From Pipra filicauda (Eukaryota > Chordata > Aves > Passeriformes > Pipridae), in assembly GCF_003945595.2 (NCBI RefSeq), contig NW_024104162.1:1364001-1428000 (forward strand): a stretch of 64,000 bases of DNA, written 5' to 3'. This document shows, piece after piece, positions 48,250-61,549 of the stretch (position 1 is its first letter; each line of letters starts with the position of its first letter). The notes under the pieces were generated by a model, which saw only the letters and a program-made list of their open reading frames with translations, did no database searches and had not been told where the DNA came from. The position numbers were made by a program, and so were the translations under genes.

Positions 48250-51200
48250 CAGAGTCCTTTTTTAACCTGAAGAAAAGTTACACATTATGTATGGGTTTAC
48301 AAAGTGTCATTGTTGATGAAACAGCCTGTTCCTTTCAATTCCATGTTTAAACAACTCCGCTGAGGTCTGAAGATGTTGATTTATTTCTGATTTTACAAAT
48401 TTTAAAAAAGGCTTTCCGTGAAGATGTAATTCATGAGTTTAACATTTCATCAAATATGCTTTTGTTAAGTGTGGTTAAGCAGGCACATTACTCAAGGTCA
48501 TAAACTTTAAGTCAAATCACAGGCAACTGAGCAGCTCCTGTGCTTTTTCTATGGTCTCTGTGCCTTCACAGAAGGCTAATTATTTTACAACAAAACTTGA
48601 GAAGTGTATTTTTTCCCCCTAAAGCCATATTTGTTCCTTGTTCCACTATTTCTGTTTCCAGAGCAGGAACCCTTTTCTGCAGTTCATATTTTCCCATCAG
48701 AACCGCAGTCATTGAACCATCCACACAGCAGCAAGAAGAATCATGTTGAAGGTAAATTACATCCTTAAGAAGCATTAACTTTTGAACAATGTGAAATTTA
48801 AACCACAACAAAAGAAAACACAGATACAGAGTTCCAAAGTCAAATAAGAATCAGAAGTATCTCTCAACTTACCTAGGCTGTGGGTCTTTCAAGGTTGCTT
48901 CAACCAAGCAAACAAAAAAGCCCAAAACCCCCCACCACTAGCTCTCTACATTCTTTATATTTTCTAGCAAATTACAAATGTCTACTACCAATTTCTGTAC
49001 CTGGACCCTCATTTTGACTATTTTTTAGTCCACAGTACATTGAGAAAGTAATTAACAGCTATCTCTACCCATTTCTTCCATTTACTACCTTTTGTCTGTT
49101 ACTTTGGAAAAGAGTCTGTAAGAATCCCTGGTATACATACATTCACAATTCCAATATTTTTCTCCAAAATCATTAACAAGGATGATAAAATCCTGCCACT
49201 AGCTCTTTTTTTTTTTTTCGGGGGGTAGCTGAGAAACACAGTACCTGTGACTACATGGCAGCACACCAAGAGCAGGACAGTCTGCAAACTTCCTACAGCA
49301 TCTCAGAAAGCAAGTGCATGTTATGCACAGACAAATTAATGAAAGAAAGGACAGTCTACAGAACATCTTCCTCAGCACAGTACCTTGCTGTGGCAGGAGC
49401 GCTGACGTGTATCAAGTGTTTTGGAATGGGAAAAGTCATGTCACAACATGATCAGAAGGTTCCAGACAGGAAAAGTGAAAAAATCAAAAACTAATAAGTG
49501 GTATTTGCTAAAAATTTGATCTTTTTGTGTCCTTACAACTATAATATACTAGAAATTATGGAGAATTATTAGATCATCCAGGGAACATCCCAATCTAAGA
49601 TAGGCTATTTTCCTGAAAGTACATTTTTAGTTACCTTACCAGACTATTTTACCAATCTTACGCATTATATAACAACCAGTTTTCTTCAGAAGATTAATCC
49701 CCAATGGAGAACGAACACAGTGGATCAAAACACACCACTATGAAAGTGATTTATTTTTTTTTTTAATTATCAACAGTCAATGGCAACAGGTTGCCGGCTG
49801 ACCTGATAACTAATCTGAAATAGAACACACTGCAAAAGCTCCAGAACATGATTTTATACCAGTGGTAAACCAAAACTCCAGAGTCCTCTCCACTGTACTG
49901 CCATAAATCTCCTGGCAACTTATTTAATCTTTCTAGATCTGTTCTACCATCTTTCTTGGGGAAAAAAAAGAATAAACTCCATCTGACGCAAAACATGCAA
50001 GCACTAGCTGGGGACTACCACTACCAAATGCCAGGGAAAAGGACCTGAAACAGTTACTACCATTGTCCTTGTATTCGCATAATGGATATAGCAATAAAAT
50101 TCATATATGAATATATAAAAATTCAAACTGTCCAGCTTCATCCATAATTTTGCCAGACAAGAACTCTACATATAATGTGCACATTGCTGGAACTCAACAG
50201 TTTTCTGCAAAAAAACCCCCATGCCTTAACCTCTTTGCTTGTACTGAGATTGTGCTGAGTTTTTTAAAAGCTGTTTGAATTCATCTTTACATTGAATTCA
50301 ATCTACATTCTTCACTCCTATGTTTTTTTCTTTATCAGTGTAACATTTGCAAAAAAATAATCCTGCAAAAGTAAATAGTTTCATAATCTAAGCAACAAAT
50401 CAGATGGCTATGATATCCAGAAAACCATGATTACTGTATCCATTTTTAGGACAAGTCCCAAGATGTGCTGACTTAAAAAACAGAAGTCATGGAAATATAG
50501 AAACAAAAGTCTCAGGGTATTGTTTTGTACAGAAATAGATATTCCTATTTTTAGAAGAAAAAAAATAAACCAGCAAATGTATTGCTGAACTGTGAGTGGT
50601 CTGGAAAAGGGAGTTCCCTGACTATATAACTTGTCAACCTCGCCCAAAATAAAGCAAGCGGGGTTGGCTGTTTTTAAAAATTTGTTAGGACCAAGTGACC
50701 CTCTTAAGGGAGTTAAAGTTTATTTTAGTCTCTTCGGTTGCCCTGAAGCTCCTATTTTATCTTTGTCACTTCTACAGTCTAAGTCTTGCACAAGAACCTT
50801 TGAACTCAACCTTTAAGTCGTTTCCTACCCCAAGCATTTCTCTGAGTATGTCTGAGGGACCAGCAATCACATGCTGGAAAAGGGGTTCCAGCACAGAAAA
50901 AGCATCACACCCTAAAAAAACTTGGGATGAGACAAAGGATGCCACAATACAATATCATGTGTCAGAAGTTTGCTATTCAGGAAATCAGCCTTTGAAAGCA
51001 GTGTCCTAATACACAGATGAGCAAAGGAAAAAAAGAAGTAGCACACTTTTCTTTCAGGTGCTACAACTGTCTCTGGTAAGAAAAGGAGGAGAGATCAGTA
51101 ACTGCACAGGGATACAAAGAAACAGCAATATGTAGTAGTGTTCAAGGTGCTAAAAACATTCACTTTTCAGGAGCTGGAACACACAGGGATCATACACTGC

Positions 51201-52210
51201 TCTCCCAAGAGCAGCCAAAATGCACACACTCAGTGTTGAGCAAAAGCCTGTGCTGAAATTCATGAAACCTCTTTGGACACAACACAGTGAAATCAAATGG
51301 CACAGATGCTCAAACTGCAGCTCCATCTTCCTCCAAGCACTACACACAGCATTGCTTTGTACAGCCTTGGCTGCAAGCCCACTGGTTTCCCCACTTAATG
51401 CTGAGACACTCTGTAAAGCTTTTGTATTTGTGGAAGCACATAGAGAAAGTGCCTGAAAAGTGCCATTACGTGTCTGAAATGCCACCAGCCTGTACCATCT
51501 TAAAATCCCATACAGCATTAAGATTGATAATCAAGACAAAAATAAAACACCTCTAACAAACCCAATTTAATAAAGAAAATAAATTTATAACTACTGCAGT
51601 CTTTCTCCTTTCATGATGACCAAATACGGTACATTGGATCAGCTTTCAGCAAGGCTGGGGAAAGACTCATTTAACAGTTGGTCACATTTAGTAATATAAA
51701 ACTGGAAGGAGGCAAAAGGGTAATAATTTAGTGATGAAGAAACTCCAAAGACCTAGAAAAGCCACCAGCTTCCAGAGATGGGGTTTGCCAAAAGGCTGTT
51801 TTGGGGATGGATAGGGCTACAAAGCTGCTATTAAGCTTCAATCCTTAAAATAAGCCCATAAACTCAGAAAATATTTATCTGTAAGGGTGGCAGCCCAATA
51901 AAAGTTTTATGAATGTTTTAAAACTGCCCTGTCAAGGGGATAGCTGCTCAGTCACCTCCCTCCCTCCTGAAAAACAACACAAGCAAGAAAGTAGGTCCAT
52001 GTGTCAGGTTCCCAAGCAGGAATGACAAGGCAGCCTGAAAAATGGCTCTGCACCTCCTGCATCTCCTCATGAAGCACAAACCTCCCTGCTGGGGAATGGG
52101 GCCCTGCCACAGCCCTCCCTCAGCTACCACAGGAGACGAGCGTGTCTATGCCATCACCCACCTCTATACATTTTCTTCAAAATTTTTTTCTCCTTCCTGT
52201 TACTCATCAC
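48250..52210. other. Non-coding sequence, nothing recognised
   Basis: Contains T or A homopolymers (49208-49220 and 49750-49764). Frames at 51150-51556 overlap antisense to one another and have no motif. No exon is recognised. Confidence 0.5.
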
Positions 52211-52215
52211 ACACT

Positions 52216-52233
52216 GGGGGGGGGGGGGGGGGG
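52216..52233 (+). repeat. Homopolymer G18
   Basis: Eighteen consecutive G in otherwise AT-rich sequence. It can fold as a G-quadruplex and is liable to sequencing and replication error; the true length may differ. Confidence 0.97.
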
Positions 52234-52239
52234 AATATT

Positions 52240-53435
52240 AGTATATATAAATAAGGAATACCACATACAACGAGGAAATACAAACCCAATCTGATTTTAA
52301 AGTTTGATTTCTAAAAGTGTCATGAATCCAGAGGTTGTAAGAACATATGGTGCATGCTGCCCAAATGAATTGGTCACTGTTAATTTGGCATTGGTTTGGA
52401 GATGGACAGCAGGCCAAGTGTAAAGAAGAAAGAAGAGTCTACTTTGGACTTTCAAGTGTCCCATTTTTGCCAACACCTAAAGTTTAAGGGAAAAATCAAG
52501 CAGAAGTAATGCAGACAAAAAATTCATAAAATTCATTTATGAAACTCTGTGTGAAGCCTGGAAACACCAGAGAGAAGAGTGATGTTGCTTCTCCCTCCTG
52601 ACACACATTTTGTCCTTTCCTATTCCCCACCATCATCAAATCTAAAACTCCATACGAAGCTTGGCCAAAGGAAGCTTTGCATCTCCCACAATATCCAAAG
52701 GGAGGAATAACCACAGGCAGCAAAATCAAAATTGGATGGAAGATCAGAACAAGCAACGCAAAACTGTTTGCACCCAACCAGACTCTCACCACTCACATGC
52801 GGAATTGCTGCAACAATAATTAGGTCCAATCCAAAACAGTTTTCAGAAAAATCAACTTCCATTTGTTCACACTCATCCTTCTCTTCCTAAGCAGCACCAT
52901 CCTAGGTGGTTTCTTCCATTTCTTTTTCAAGTAAAACACTTTTAGACTTAAAACCAATACAAGTCCAGCAAAGCAGAATAACCCAAACCTCTGTGTCAGA
53001 ATAGAGCCACCCACTCGAGGCTGAGGGTCTGACACACACGCAATGGAGCACACACAGCTCCCAGGCTGGAGGTGCAGATGTGAGGCTGTGGCCAGCCCAG
53101 GGATGGTTGGCAAGGCAGATGTTTCCTGTCACCAGTGTCATGTTTGCGTTGTTACAGATTTTTATTTTTTTTAACGTATTGTGTTACTCCATCTATCTTA
53201 GTGAATTGTCCATCTTGTAAAATTCTAATTATATTATTTTCTTCTTGTTATCTGCATTATCTAAAATTATTTATACTATTATAACCTTCGTTTCAAACAC
53301 TGGCTTATAAACATTGTTACAACAGTTATTAGGTTGGGATTTGCACACATACACACACAGAGATGAATAATTTACTTTACAACTGCTCTGAAATGCTGGA
53401 ACACGATTTTGTTTCCCCAACATGCTTTTCTACCA
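52240..53435. other. Non-coding sequence, nothing recognised
   Basis: Three overlapping minus-strand frames between 52496 and 53141 lack motifs and splice pairs. AT-rich from 53150. Confidence 0.5.
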
Positions 53436-53441
53436 AACAGG

Positions 53442-53459
53442 AAAAAAAAAAAAAAAAAA
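53442..53459 (+). repeat. Homopolymer A18
   Basis: Eighteen consecutive A. No upstream polyadenylation hexamer or retrocopy structure was found, so it is a simple tract rather than a retrocopy tail. Confidence 0.9.
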
Positions 53460-53559
53460 GACTAAATGGACAAGATTCAATCTGTTTTCCCTGGGATCTC
53501 AAAGTAGCAGTTTTCCTGAAGATGGTACAACATTGTCCTGTATTTGAAGCCTTGTTGGC

Positions 53560-54010
53560 CACTTCTTTCTGGGGGAGCGGAGCAGTTGCTGAGCCAGAGT
53601 TTGGCAGGAGTAAGTGCTCTGTTAGATTAAGTTTCAGCATAATGTTCTTGATAGGAATCGGAGCACCATCCCGAAAGTGCAGCGGGAGGGTAAAACGCCA
53701 GCCATCAAGATGGATGGTTTGTTTTTATTTTTATAGAGATTTTCTAAACCTCAACTTTCACCTCTTAGCCCCCTCCCCCTCCTGTTCTCAGTCACCTCCA
53801 ATAGCCCATCTGTCCGCTTCATTTAATAGAAACCTATATTTCCTAGCTAATGGATGCATTTGGCTAAGAAGATAATCTCTGTGTTCGCTCCAGTTGCCAC
53901 ATTCCTGTTATCATATTAATACTGATTAAATACGAAACCCAACATTAAGTCAGACCCCACACGTTATTTAAAAGCGACAAGATGTTCGTATTTTGGCACT
54001 TTGAAAACTT
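53560..54010. promoter_or_regulatory. Candidate conserved non-coding element I
   Basis: The block keeps many CpG pairs (GGAATCGGAGCACCATCCCG, GTGCAGCGGGAGG, AAAACGCCAGCC, TCTGTCCGC, GTTCGCTCC, ATACGAAACC, CACACGTTATTTAAAAGCG) in AT-rich surroundings, with homeobox-like TAATGGATGCATTTGG and CATATTAATACTGATTAAAT. CpG retention implies low germline methylation or selection. A 170-codon plus-strand frame (53363-53875) crosses it and the A18 tract and is judged chance. Confidence 0.45.
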
Positions 54011-54189
54011 TGAAAACTCAGTCAGCATGCAAGCAGCCTCCCACTCTGAACACCTTTCAGCTGGGATGCCACTCATATGGATCTGTACAGGACAGGATAT
54101 TTTAGGAGCATCGTCCTACTTGTGACCACCACGTAAAGTTCAGGTTTCCTGAAAAGCTCTAGGACTGGCACAAACTGATCCCAAGAAAA

Positions 54190-54435
54190 CAGTGACATGG
54201 CAGGTCAAGCAGCAGAACGCTGGGGGTTCCAAGACAGGAAAGATCAGTACAGAACTCTGCCCTCTTAGGAATCTCCAGTGGCAATTCACAGCCCATGTCT
54301 GTGCCTCAGTTTCCCCATCTGCGAGGATATTTCACAAGCCATGCTGTAGGTGTGCAGCCAGTTTACTAATTTCTGTTTGGGTCTGCCTGGTTACAGCCTG
54401 GAGGTGCTGCAGAAAAATGAAGTATGAATAGCCAG
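54190..54435 (+). mobile_element. Ancient L3/MIR-type repeat relic
   Basis: CTGTGCCTCAGTTTCCCCAT then CTGCGAGG at 54300-54327 is an almost exact copy of the 'ctgtgcctcagtttccccatctg' core of old amniote repeats. Upstream, GACATGGCAGGTCAAGCAGC loosely fits the preceding part of the family. The outer limits are approximate. Confidence 0.5.
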
Positions 54436-55099
54436 ACATCAAATCAGCAAAAACTAATTCAACAAATTCTGGGATTTAAGCCAACTTCATAACATGTCAC
54501 ATTTTAAAAGCAGCCAGTCACACACGTGATAAAGCACACTTCTAACCCAGAGCAAAGTCATCCTCAAATTCCAGAACAACTCCACTTGTCAGAACTACAC
54601 TGCAATAAGACCCAGATGAAACTGCACCATTAATTTCTCACTTCTCATGTGACCATCACCAGCCTTTGTGGAGGAGGAAAACTGGGATATAATAGCTAAG
54701 GAAGTGAACCTCATGAGATGCATGCTTTAACTCCCTGTATTGTTCAACATGGAATCATCACTAATTTTAAAATAAAAAATTAACATGGCTACTTATTTAT
54801 TCAAGGTTTATTCTATTAAATTTAATGGACTACCACTGCCAACTGAATAGAAGCACAAACTAGTAGGACTTAACCTCAAAGTTCTGATGAAATTACTCAT
54901 GTATGTCACTGATTTCTCAGAACTGCAATTCAGTAAGAGCCTGAGTTTTATGTTCTAGTCATCTTTGTGTGCAAATACCAAGTCTGAGAATGAAAGCGCA
55001 GCAGTTACACACTACACGTGCAAATTATTTATGAGTTTCTGAAGACAGACCCAGTGTTCCAACCGCTCTGATTACATCCACCTTTCCTAGAGACTCCTT

Positions 55100-55620
55100 A
55101 CAAGCTGCACACTCTGCTCAGCCAGTACCTTTCCTAAAAGGCGATGCGACACCTCCTGAGCAACTTTGGAGCAGATGAGGTTATACCATGGTCAGGAAAG
55201 CTCCCCGGGGATGTCAAGAAGGCTAACCTAACCTTCTGAGATCCGTATAAACAAACAACTGAACATGGAGAGCCTTGAACCGAGGGACTGCTGTTTACCT
55301 AACCCCTGAACTGCAAAAGACATCAATCCCTGCCTTATTAAAGAAATGCATACGCTAGCCAGGCATGCCTGCTTGATCAGCTCTCTCCCATTCACAGCTT
55401 CTCCGGGGTCGGAGGAAGTTCCAACAGGCCCTGTTCCATAAATAAAATCCTTCTGGCTGGCGATAACTAAATTGTATTAAGACTGGCTCAGACAGCTTCA
55501 ATTAGAAATAATCGGCAGGGGTGGACTGAAATACCCTCCATCAATTTGCTTACAGCTGGTCTTTTCCCCCTTTTCCTCCCCAGACCAAGTCTAACTACCT
55601 GGTTCAATGAAAGTACCAGT
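55100..55620. promoter_or_regulatory. Candidate conserved non-coding element J
   Basis: CpG-retaining stretches (AAGGCGATGCGACACC, CTCCCCGGGGATG, CTTCTCCGGGGTCGG, GGCTGGCGATAAC, TAATCGGCAGGGG) alternate with CAATTAGAAATAATCGG and AAATTGTATTAAGACTGG. The composition and low decay resemble a developmental enhancer. No coding frame over 60 codons covers it. Confidence 0.4.
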
Positions 55621-58600
55621 GAACCCATAACATGCTTCTACTTGTTATATGTGTAATCCATGTGTATGTGTGTCCTGACATAAAACCCAAATATCTAACA
55701 TAAGAGTAAAAGCTTTAAATCAACAGGTCTTTAACAGAAAATTCCCAACCATAAGCAAGCAAAACCAGGAAACTTCAGAGTCTGAGTAACACATACCCTT
55801 CCCCCCTTCCATGTTTACAAGATTTCTCTCGCTTCTTAACCTCCCAAAAAGCAATCATTTGTGTATATTACAAATCCATCCTTTCTTTACGAAGATTAGA
55901 GAAAATAAGGTTATTCAACCAAACTCATTTGCAAAACTCTATAGCACAGTCTTCTTACAAGTATCAGTATTTATTAGAGCTCAAAATCTTACAGAAAAAA
56001 AGACATTTAAAATCTGTTGTTAATCTACCTATAATTTTTTCCAAATGTCAAATAAAACTAATTTTTTCCTATGCTTATAAGAAATAAGTTCTAAAAGAGA
56101 ATCACTCCTGCTTTTGTTTCAGCATACATTTACTCTGAAACATAATCATTTATTAAAGAGTAAATACTAGTGAATTTCACAATGATCAACTGGACAGAAA
56201 TAGTCAAGTTATTATATTTTTACAGACGTGAGAAATTAATTTGATTTTTCATAGGACTAAATTGCCAAATATTAGAAGTTACACATACTTTAGTATTTTC
56301 TTAAAAACTTTTATTTCTATTTGACCTTCATATGGCGTGGTCAATGGAAAAAGGTTCTTAAAAATACTCAACTTCTCTTAAAAGGAAGAGAGAAGCTCAA
56401 CACAGCCTGGGTCAATAAACCCCAGCTTAAATTTCACTTCAAGCAAAAACCAAAAAAATTGCTGATAATTTACTTAATAAATCAATCCTGCTCTGAATGT
56501 GCACAATTTCAAGACAGAAAAATAAAACTCACAACTAAATCCAATTACATTATGTCCTCAAACTACTTACTTAAGATAATAACAAGAGAAACATAAAGAA
56601 AAACTAGGAGAAAAAGCCAGGGACTGGGGAAGCAGGCATCAATTTCCACATCAACTCCAGAGGGACTATAATCTTAGTACATCTTCTGAGGAGGTACTTG
56701 TGAGAACAGTGGATTGTAATGAGCCATGAAAAGAAAATTCCCAGTCCATGATACAGAGCCTGCTCTCATGTCAGCAGGAACTTGCATTCTTTAGCACATT
56801 TTCAGTCCTCGAAAACGTCTTCTTTCTCTCATGCCTGCAGTGTTAACCTGGCACACACTGCTTGGCACAGCCCATGTCACCACTGTGCTGGCTCGAAAAG
56901 ATAATTCATTGCAATCATGAAGAAAACAAATGCATATTCTTCGTGCTGTATTCATATTTTAATACCAATCCTGATGAGCTGATAACTTCAGGAAGATGCA
57001 GGCAAACAGTCCCTTGCCTAACACACCATGGATCAACTGGTCAGACTAGGGAGAGAGGAGGTTGTTCTTTCATAGATGGAAAACTGAGAAGGTAAACAAA
57101 TATATTCAGGAGCAAATACATACCTGGCAGCAAATCCATGTACTGGATTAAAATCCTCAGGTGCACAGCAAAAGGCTGCACCACACAATGTTCTTCATTT
57201 ACATACAATGACACATTTGAGGGTGAAGCAATGTGAAGTAATCGAAGGGATGGCACAGGTCCATTTTCTCAGGTGAGGTTTATGTAGTTAATATATTTAC
57301 CTAATAAAAAAATCTAAAAAGCATCTAAGGCTGCTCAGAGTTGCATGGGCAAGGACAGTTGGCAGAAGAAGGGGTTGCAGGAGTAAGAAAAGGCAAATGG
57401 CTAAATAAAGAGAGGGAATTGAGTGGGGAGGGGAGAATAGAGAGAGATGGGGTAAAACATAAGAAAAATTAAACTGGGTAATTCATAAGTTGCAACAGGA
57501 AAGAACAGGTTCTCCAAATTATCAAATTGCCTTCATTTCCTAATCTATAATAATTGATGAGACGGGGGGAATTGAGGGCTCAGAGGTTTAACAAAAATAC
57601 TATTATGAAACATGTAGCACAAAAGCATGCAATATGCTATTCCTGTGACTGAAGTTACAACCTCAGGTATTACAGGAAAGACTTTTCTAAGCAGGATGAT
57701 GGTATTCTCTACTTTACTTATAACTTTTATTCTAGGTACTAAGTACTTTTAAAAATATTTTCTGCAACTCTTTTTTTTTTTAAATGTAGTAATACTGTAC
57801 CTACAGGCAGGAAATGCTTTTGTTGCTTATGTATAACGTTATACAAAATCATGTTACAGCAGAGCCCCCCCTATCAAAACAGGTCTATTGAAGCTCCAGT
57901 TATTTCCTATTCTTTATTAAACACTCAAATCCCTTTGTGAAAACACAAACCAAAGGCTGCTTTACACAAACTTCCTTGAAATCAATGCCCACTATCAAGA
58001 ACAACTATTTTTTTTGTCCCCAAACTCAAAACATGGATCAGCCTCTCAAGGTTAACATCCTTGTCACACGACAGTTCTCATCCACTAAGCACTGGCCACT
58101 GTTGAGAGTCAATACTTCAAATAGCCTAGAATTTGCAAACCACAAAGCTCTATGCCTCCAGGAAGCCCCCATGGTGTATGTTTTTACTCAGACTTCAAAA
58201 AGCTATCAGAACAAACACTGGTGGAAAGGGAAGGTGAAAGGCCCAGGGGATGAACGATCAAAATCAAGTAAATGAGCACAAACAGTTTACAGAACGGGAG
58301 AGAAATTTCATTGCAAGAGGGCAATCTGAATGTGTGAGCAACCATTGTGGAGACTTAATAAGATGGAAGTTATATTAAAGGCTTAAAACCTAAGTATTTT
58401 CCACCCAAATACTGCAAAACCATGAGTGAGAACTGTAACATCCAAAACCAGTAGCATCCCGTTTCATGCACGAGAAAGCAGAAATAAAGATGAGAAAATA
58501 ATTTCTTCTTTGGTATTGCATAAATAAACTACTGACCTGGGAACATGATCTAGACTACATGGTTTCCACCTCCTTGCTCTACATGAACAAGAGGACTCTT

Positions 58601-59815
58601 ACAGAAAGCTGCCCACTACAAGTAGGACAGAGCGAGTTCGTCCTGAACAGGTCACCCCAAAATCCTTGCTCCACCTGTGCACAGAGTATTTCAGTCATCT
58701 CTCACCAAAAAAAGTAACCCTTCAAAGTAAAATTCCACCTTAAACACCTAAAAAAGAAGCAATTATAAATCAGGTAAGTCCCCTGCATGTTTTTTTGGAG
58801 AATTTAACAATCAGATCAAAACGTACCATGTTTGGGCAGTTCAGTCCCACACCTGAATCCACAAGGATCCTCTGAACCCCGCACATTTGGCTGTACTGAC
58901 ATCAACCAAGTCCTTAGCAAGAAAAATGACCTTTTCTTCTCAGAAGGACAATTCTCAACTGAGTAGCAGTAAAACAACAGAAATTTTTATGATTATCTAT
59001 ATTTTGTTACTCTTCAGAACAAACTGTACTTTGTCCCTTTAGTACTTTTTTCAAGGGACACGCTGAAGCATCCCAAACCTGCAGCGGCAAATATAGTAGA
59101 ATTAAATTAAAAAAATAAAAAGATATTCCCATTTGTTCTAGGAGATACAAGGTAGTACTGAATTACTATCTTTTTGATGCTCTACAGTTGCTCAGCCAAA
59201 CTCCATAGCACATAATAAAAACCACTGTTAGCTATATTCTTTCTCAAGAGAGAAATGTTTTCACACTTGAAATTACTGCAAGAGTGTATTGAATGTGCAA
59301 AATGAAACACCTAAAAAGAACAACAAAAAACCCAAACAAAAGGTAGCACATGCATCCTTGTGTGCAGGATGTGTGGTACACTAAATTTCTATAGTATTTC
59401 ATGGAAGTAAGGGTGATGGTGTTGTTCCATGCCATGTTCTTCTAACCCAAATTGTTTGCAATTTCAGGAGCACAAACCCAGTGACATCAAAATTAAATGC
59501 AGAACTTGCTCTCTAAGGAACAGGATATTTGGGTTGTAGTGGTTGTAGCAATGCACCTCCACTTATAAAATGACAATGCAGCAGAAATTTTGAAACTTGA
59601 ATATAGTTCTACTCTGCAATTGTGAGTTTATGGAACTTTACAACCATCAGGTATGCAAAACGGTAGGATTACTTTAACAGAGGAAATAAACTTGTCCATT
59701 TCCTCATTTTGAATATTTAGTTTTGCCACCCACCAACTTGTGATTTTTTGTTTGTTTTTCCCTTTTTCCTTACAAAAGGTAACCTTCAGTAAAGGAATCC
59801 CATTGAACAAAGGAT
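55621..59815. other. Non-coding sequence with a 14-bp palindrome
   Basis: GTATAACGTTATAC at 57831-57844 is a perfect palindrome. AT-rich throughout, with A/T homopolymers near 57770-57782 and 59100-59125. No exon is recognised. Confidence 0.5.
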
Positions 59816-59819
59816 TTCC

Positions 59820-60070
59820 TAAGCATGTGAGTCTTGCCTCATGATAGCCTGACAGGGCAGTTTACATAACGGGAGCACGGAGCCAGGAGGTATTAGATAA
59901 TTTGGAAATGGTCACCAAGCAAGTTAGTGGTGACGTGGTGGCAAATATGAGCACAGAGCACAGCAGCCTCTTGGCCACATCCACTGCAGACATGTCCTGC
60001 CAGTGAGCTGGACTGTGCAATAGGGTCCAAGAGCTTACAGCTGCTGTTGTAATTATTCAAAATTCAGCAA
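59820..60070. promoter_or_regulatory. Candidate conserved non-coding element K
   Basis: Contains TTTACATAACGGGAGCACGG, TATTAGATAATTTGG, AGTGGTGACGTGGTGGC (CRE-like TGACGTGG) and GTTGTAATTATTC. Retained CpG and mixed motifs suggest regulatory DNA. Weak evidence without alignment. Confidence 0.3.
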
Positions 60071-61505
60071 AGTAACAGCCCTAAAATATGCAAGATGCTT
60101 CTTTTCTCCCAGGGAATGCAACTTTCCACAATAACTACATCCCCCCAAAATAACAAAGCCTGGATTAACTGGAAAGACTTATGACCACAAGAGACTCTAC
60201 ACAGAAGCAAGGTTATTATACACAGCAGCACTTCCAGCTCTCAGTTTTACCACAAATCTCTAGATAAGTGCACCTCTTTCGAAATCCCAGATCCTAAACA
60301 CACGCAACCGAGTGCAAATCTCAGTTTGTTTAATTTATGTATCTAGCTCTTGTGGCTTAGAAGAATCTTATATATATATGACCTGAGTTTATCTAAGGAA
60401 AGAAACAATCTTTACAAACTTACTTTTTTTTTTTAATGAAAGGAAAATCATTCTTTGGGGGCTTACTATCATGAGTACTTTGGACAGCTGACTACCAATG
60501 TCACTGCCAACTGAAACAACAACTGTTCAGTTTCAAAATACTTGTAAAAACCCACAGTCATCCCCCAGCTCTCCCCACACTATCAGATCCACATTTTATC
60601 CTCAAATTAAGATAAACAAATTCTATTATAGCATCTTTCTATTTTGCAACAGGGATTTGAAATTTAACTTTAGGATAACCGGTAGAGCAATTGCTGTTCT
60701 TGGAGACAAAAAAGGAAACTTAATTAGAATGCACTTGGAGCAGACTATTTTGGCAGCCTAATTCCCAACAGCCTACATCTGCAGAGGGCAATTTCAGGCA
60801 TAGAGCTAGACTGGATTTTCCCTTCAGCCCTTCCTCTTTCCAGAGCTCACAATACAACAACGCTAGAACATCCACAGGTCAGAAAAATCCCCTCTACCTT
60901 GCACACCCCTACAGCAGCCTGAAAATGTGGGTAGAAATATTTAAGGGCAAAAAAAGCTGGCACACAACTTCAGAGATCCAGAAAGACGGGCAGGGGGGAC
61001 AGCAGCAGTAGCAAACTGGAATAAAGAACAGAAGTAAATGGAAGAGAGGTAAGAGCATTAGCAGAAACTTAAAGTGGAAGGATGCTTGATATAGACTGGA
61101 AGCTAATATTAAGAAAAGAGAATGTATATAAGTGATTAACAGGTTGTGGGTTGTTTGTTTTGTTGTATTTTTTCCCAAGTGGAAAGATTCTGTAGAAGTA
61201 AGGATACCCTATGGTCAAACAAAACCCATCTGCTGGAATTCTTTTTATTTTCTTAATAGGATTTTTTTTCCATAAATAGCACAAATAATTGATTTCATAT
61301 TTACAGCAGGACTCCAGTGAAGTGCAAAAAAACAAAAAAAAAAGAATTAATTATGCAGTGAGGAGAAAAAAGAACTCAGTACAGGACAACAGGTCAATTA
61401 CAAAGCATTACCCAAAGCCATCAAAGTTTTTTGTGTGTGCCAGTGTGGGGAATATGCAATCACTTAACTGGAACTGGTATCAGAACACATCTTACAATGG
61501 AAAGA
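60071..61505. other. Non-coding sequence, nothing recognised
   Basis: Contains a short TA alternation at 60369-60379 and T/A homopolymers. No exon is recognised. Confidence 0.5.
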
Positions 61506-61508
61506 TCC

Positions 61509-61548
61509 TTAAGATATTCTATATTCTATTAAGATATTCTATATTCTA
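61509..61548 (+). repeat. Perfect 20-base tandem duplication
   Basis: TTAAGATATTCTATATTCTA occurs twice without a gap or mismatch (61509-61528, 61529-61548), which implies a recent slippage or duplication event. Confidence 0.95.
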
Positions 61549-61549
61549 A

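Noticed and set aside
53442..53459. A18 as the tail of a processed pseudogene
   Set aside because: No upstream coding remnant, polyadenylation hexamer or target-site duplication was found.
53363..53875. 170-codon plus-strand open frame
   Set aside because: It reads through a homopolymer A18 as a lysine run and across a non-coding conserved-looking block; no domain, signal or splice pair supports translation.
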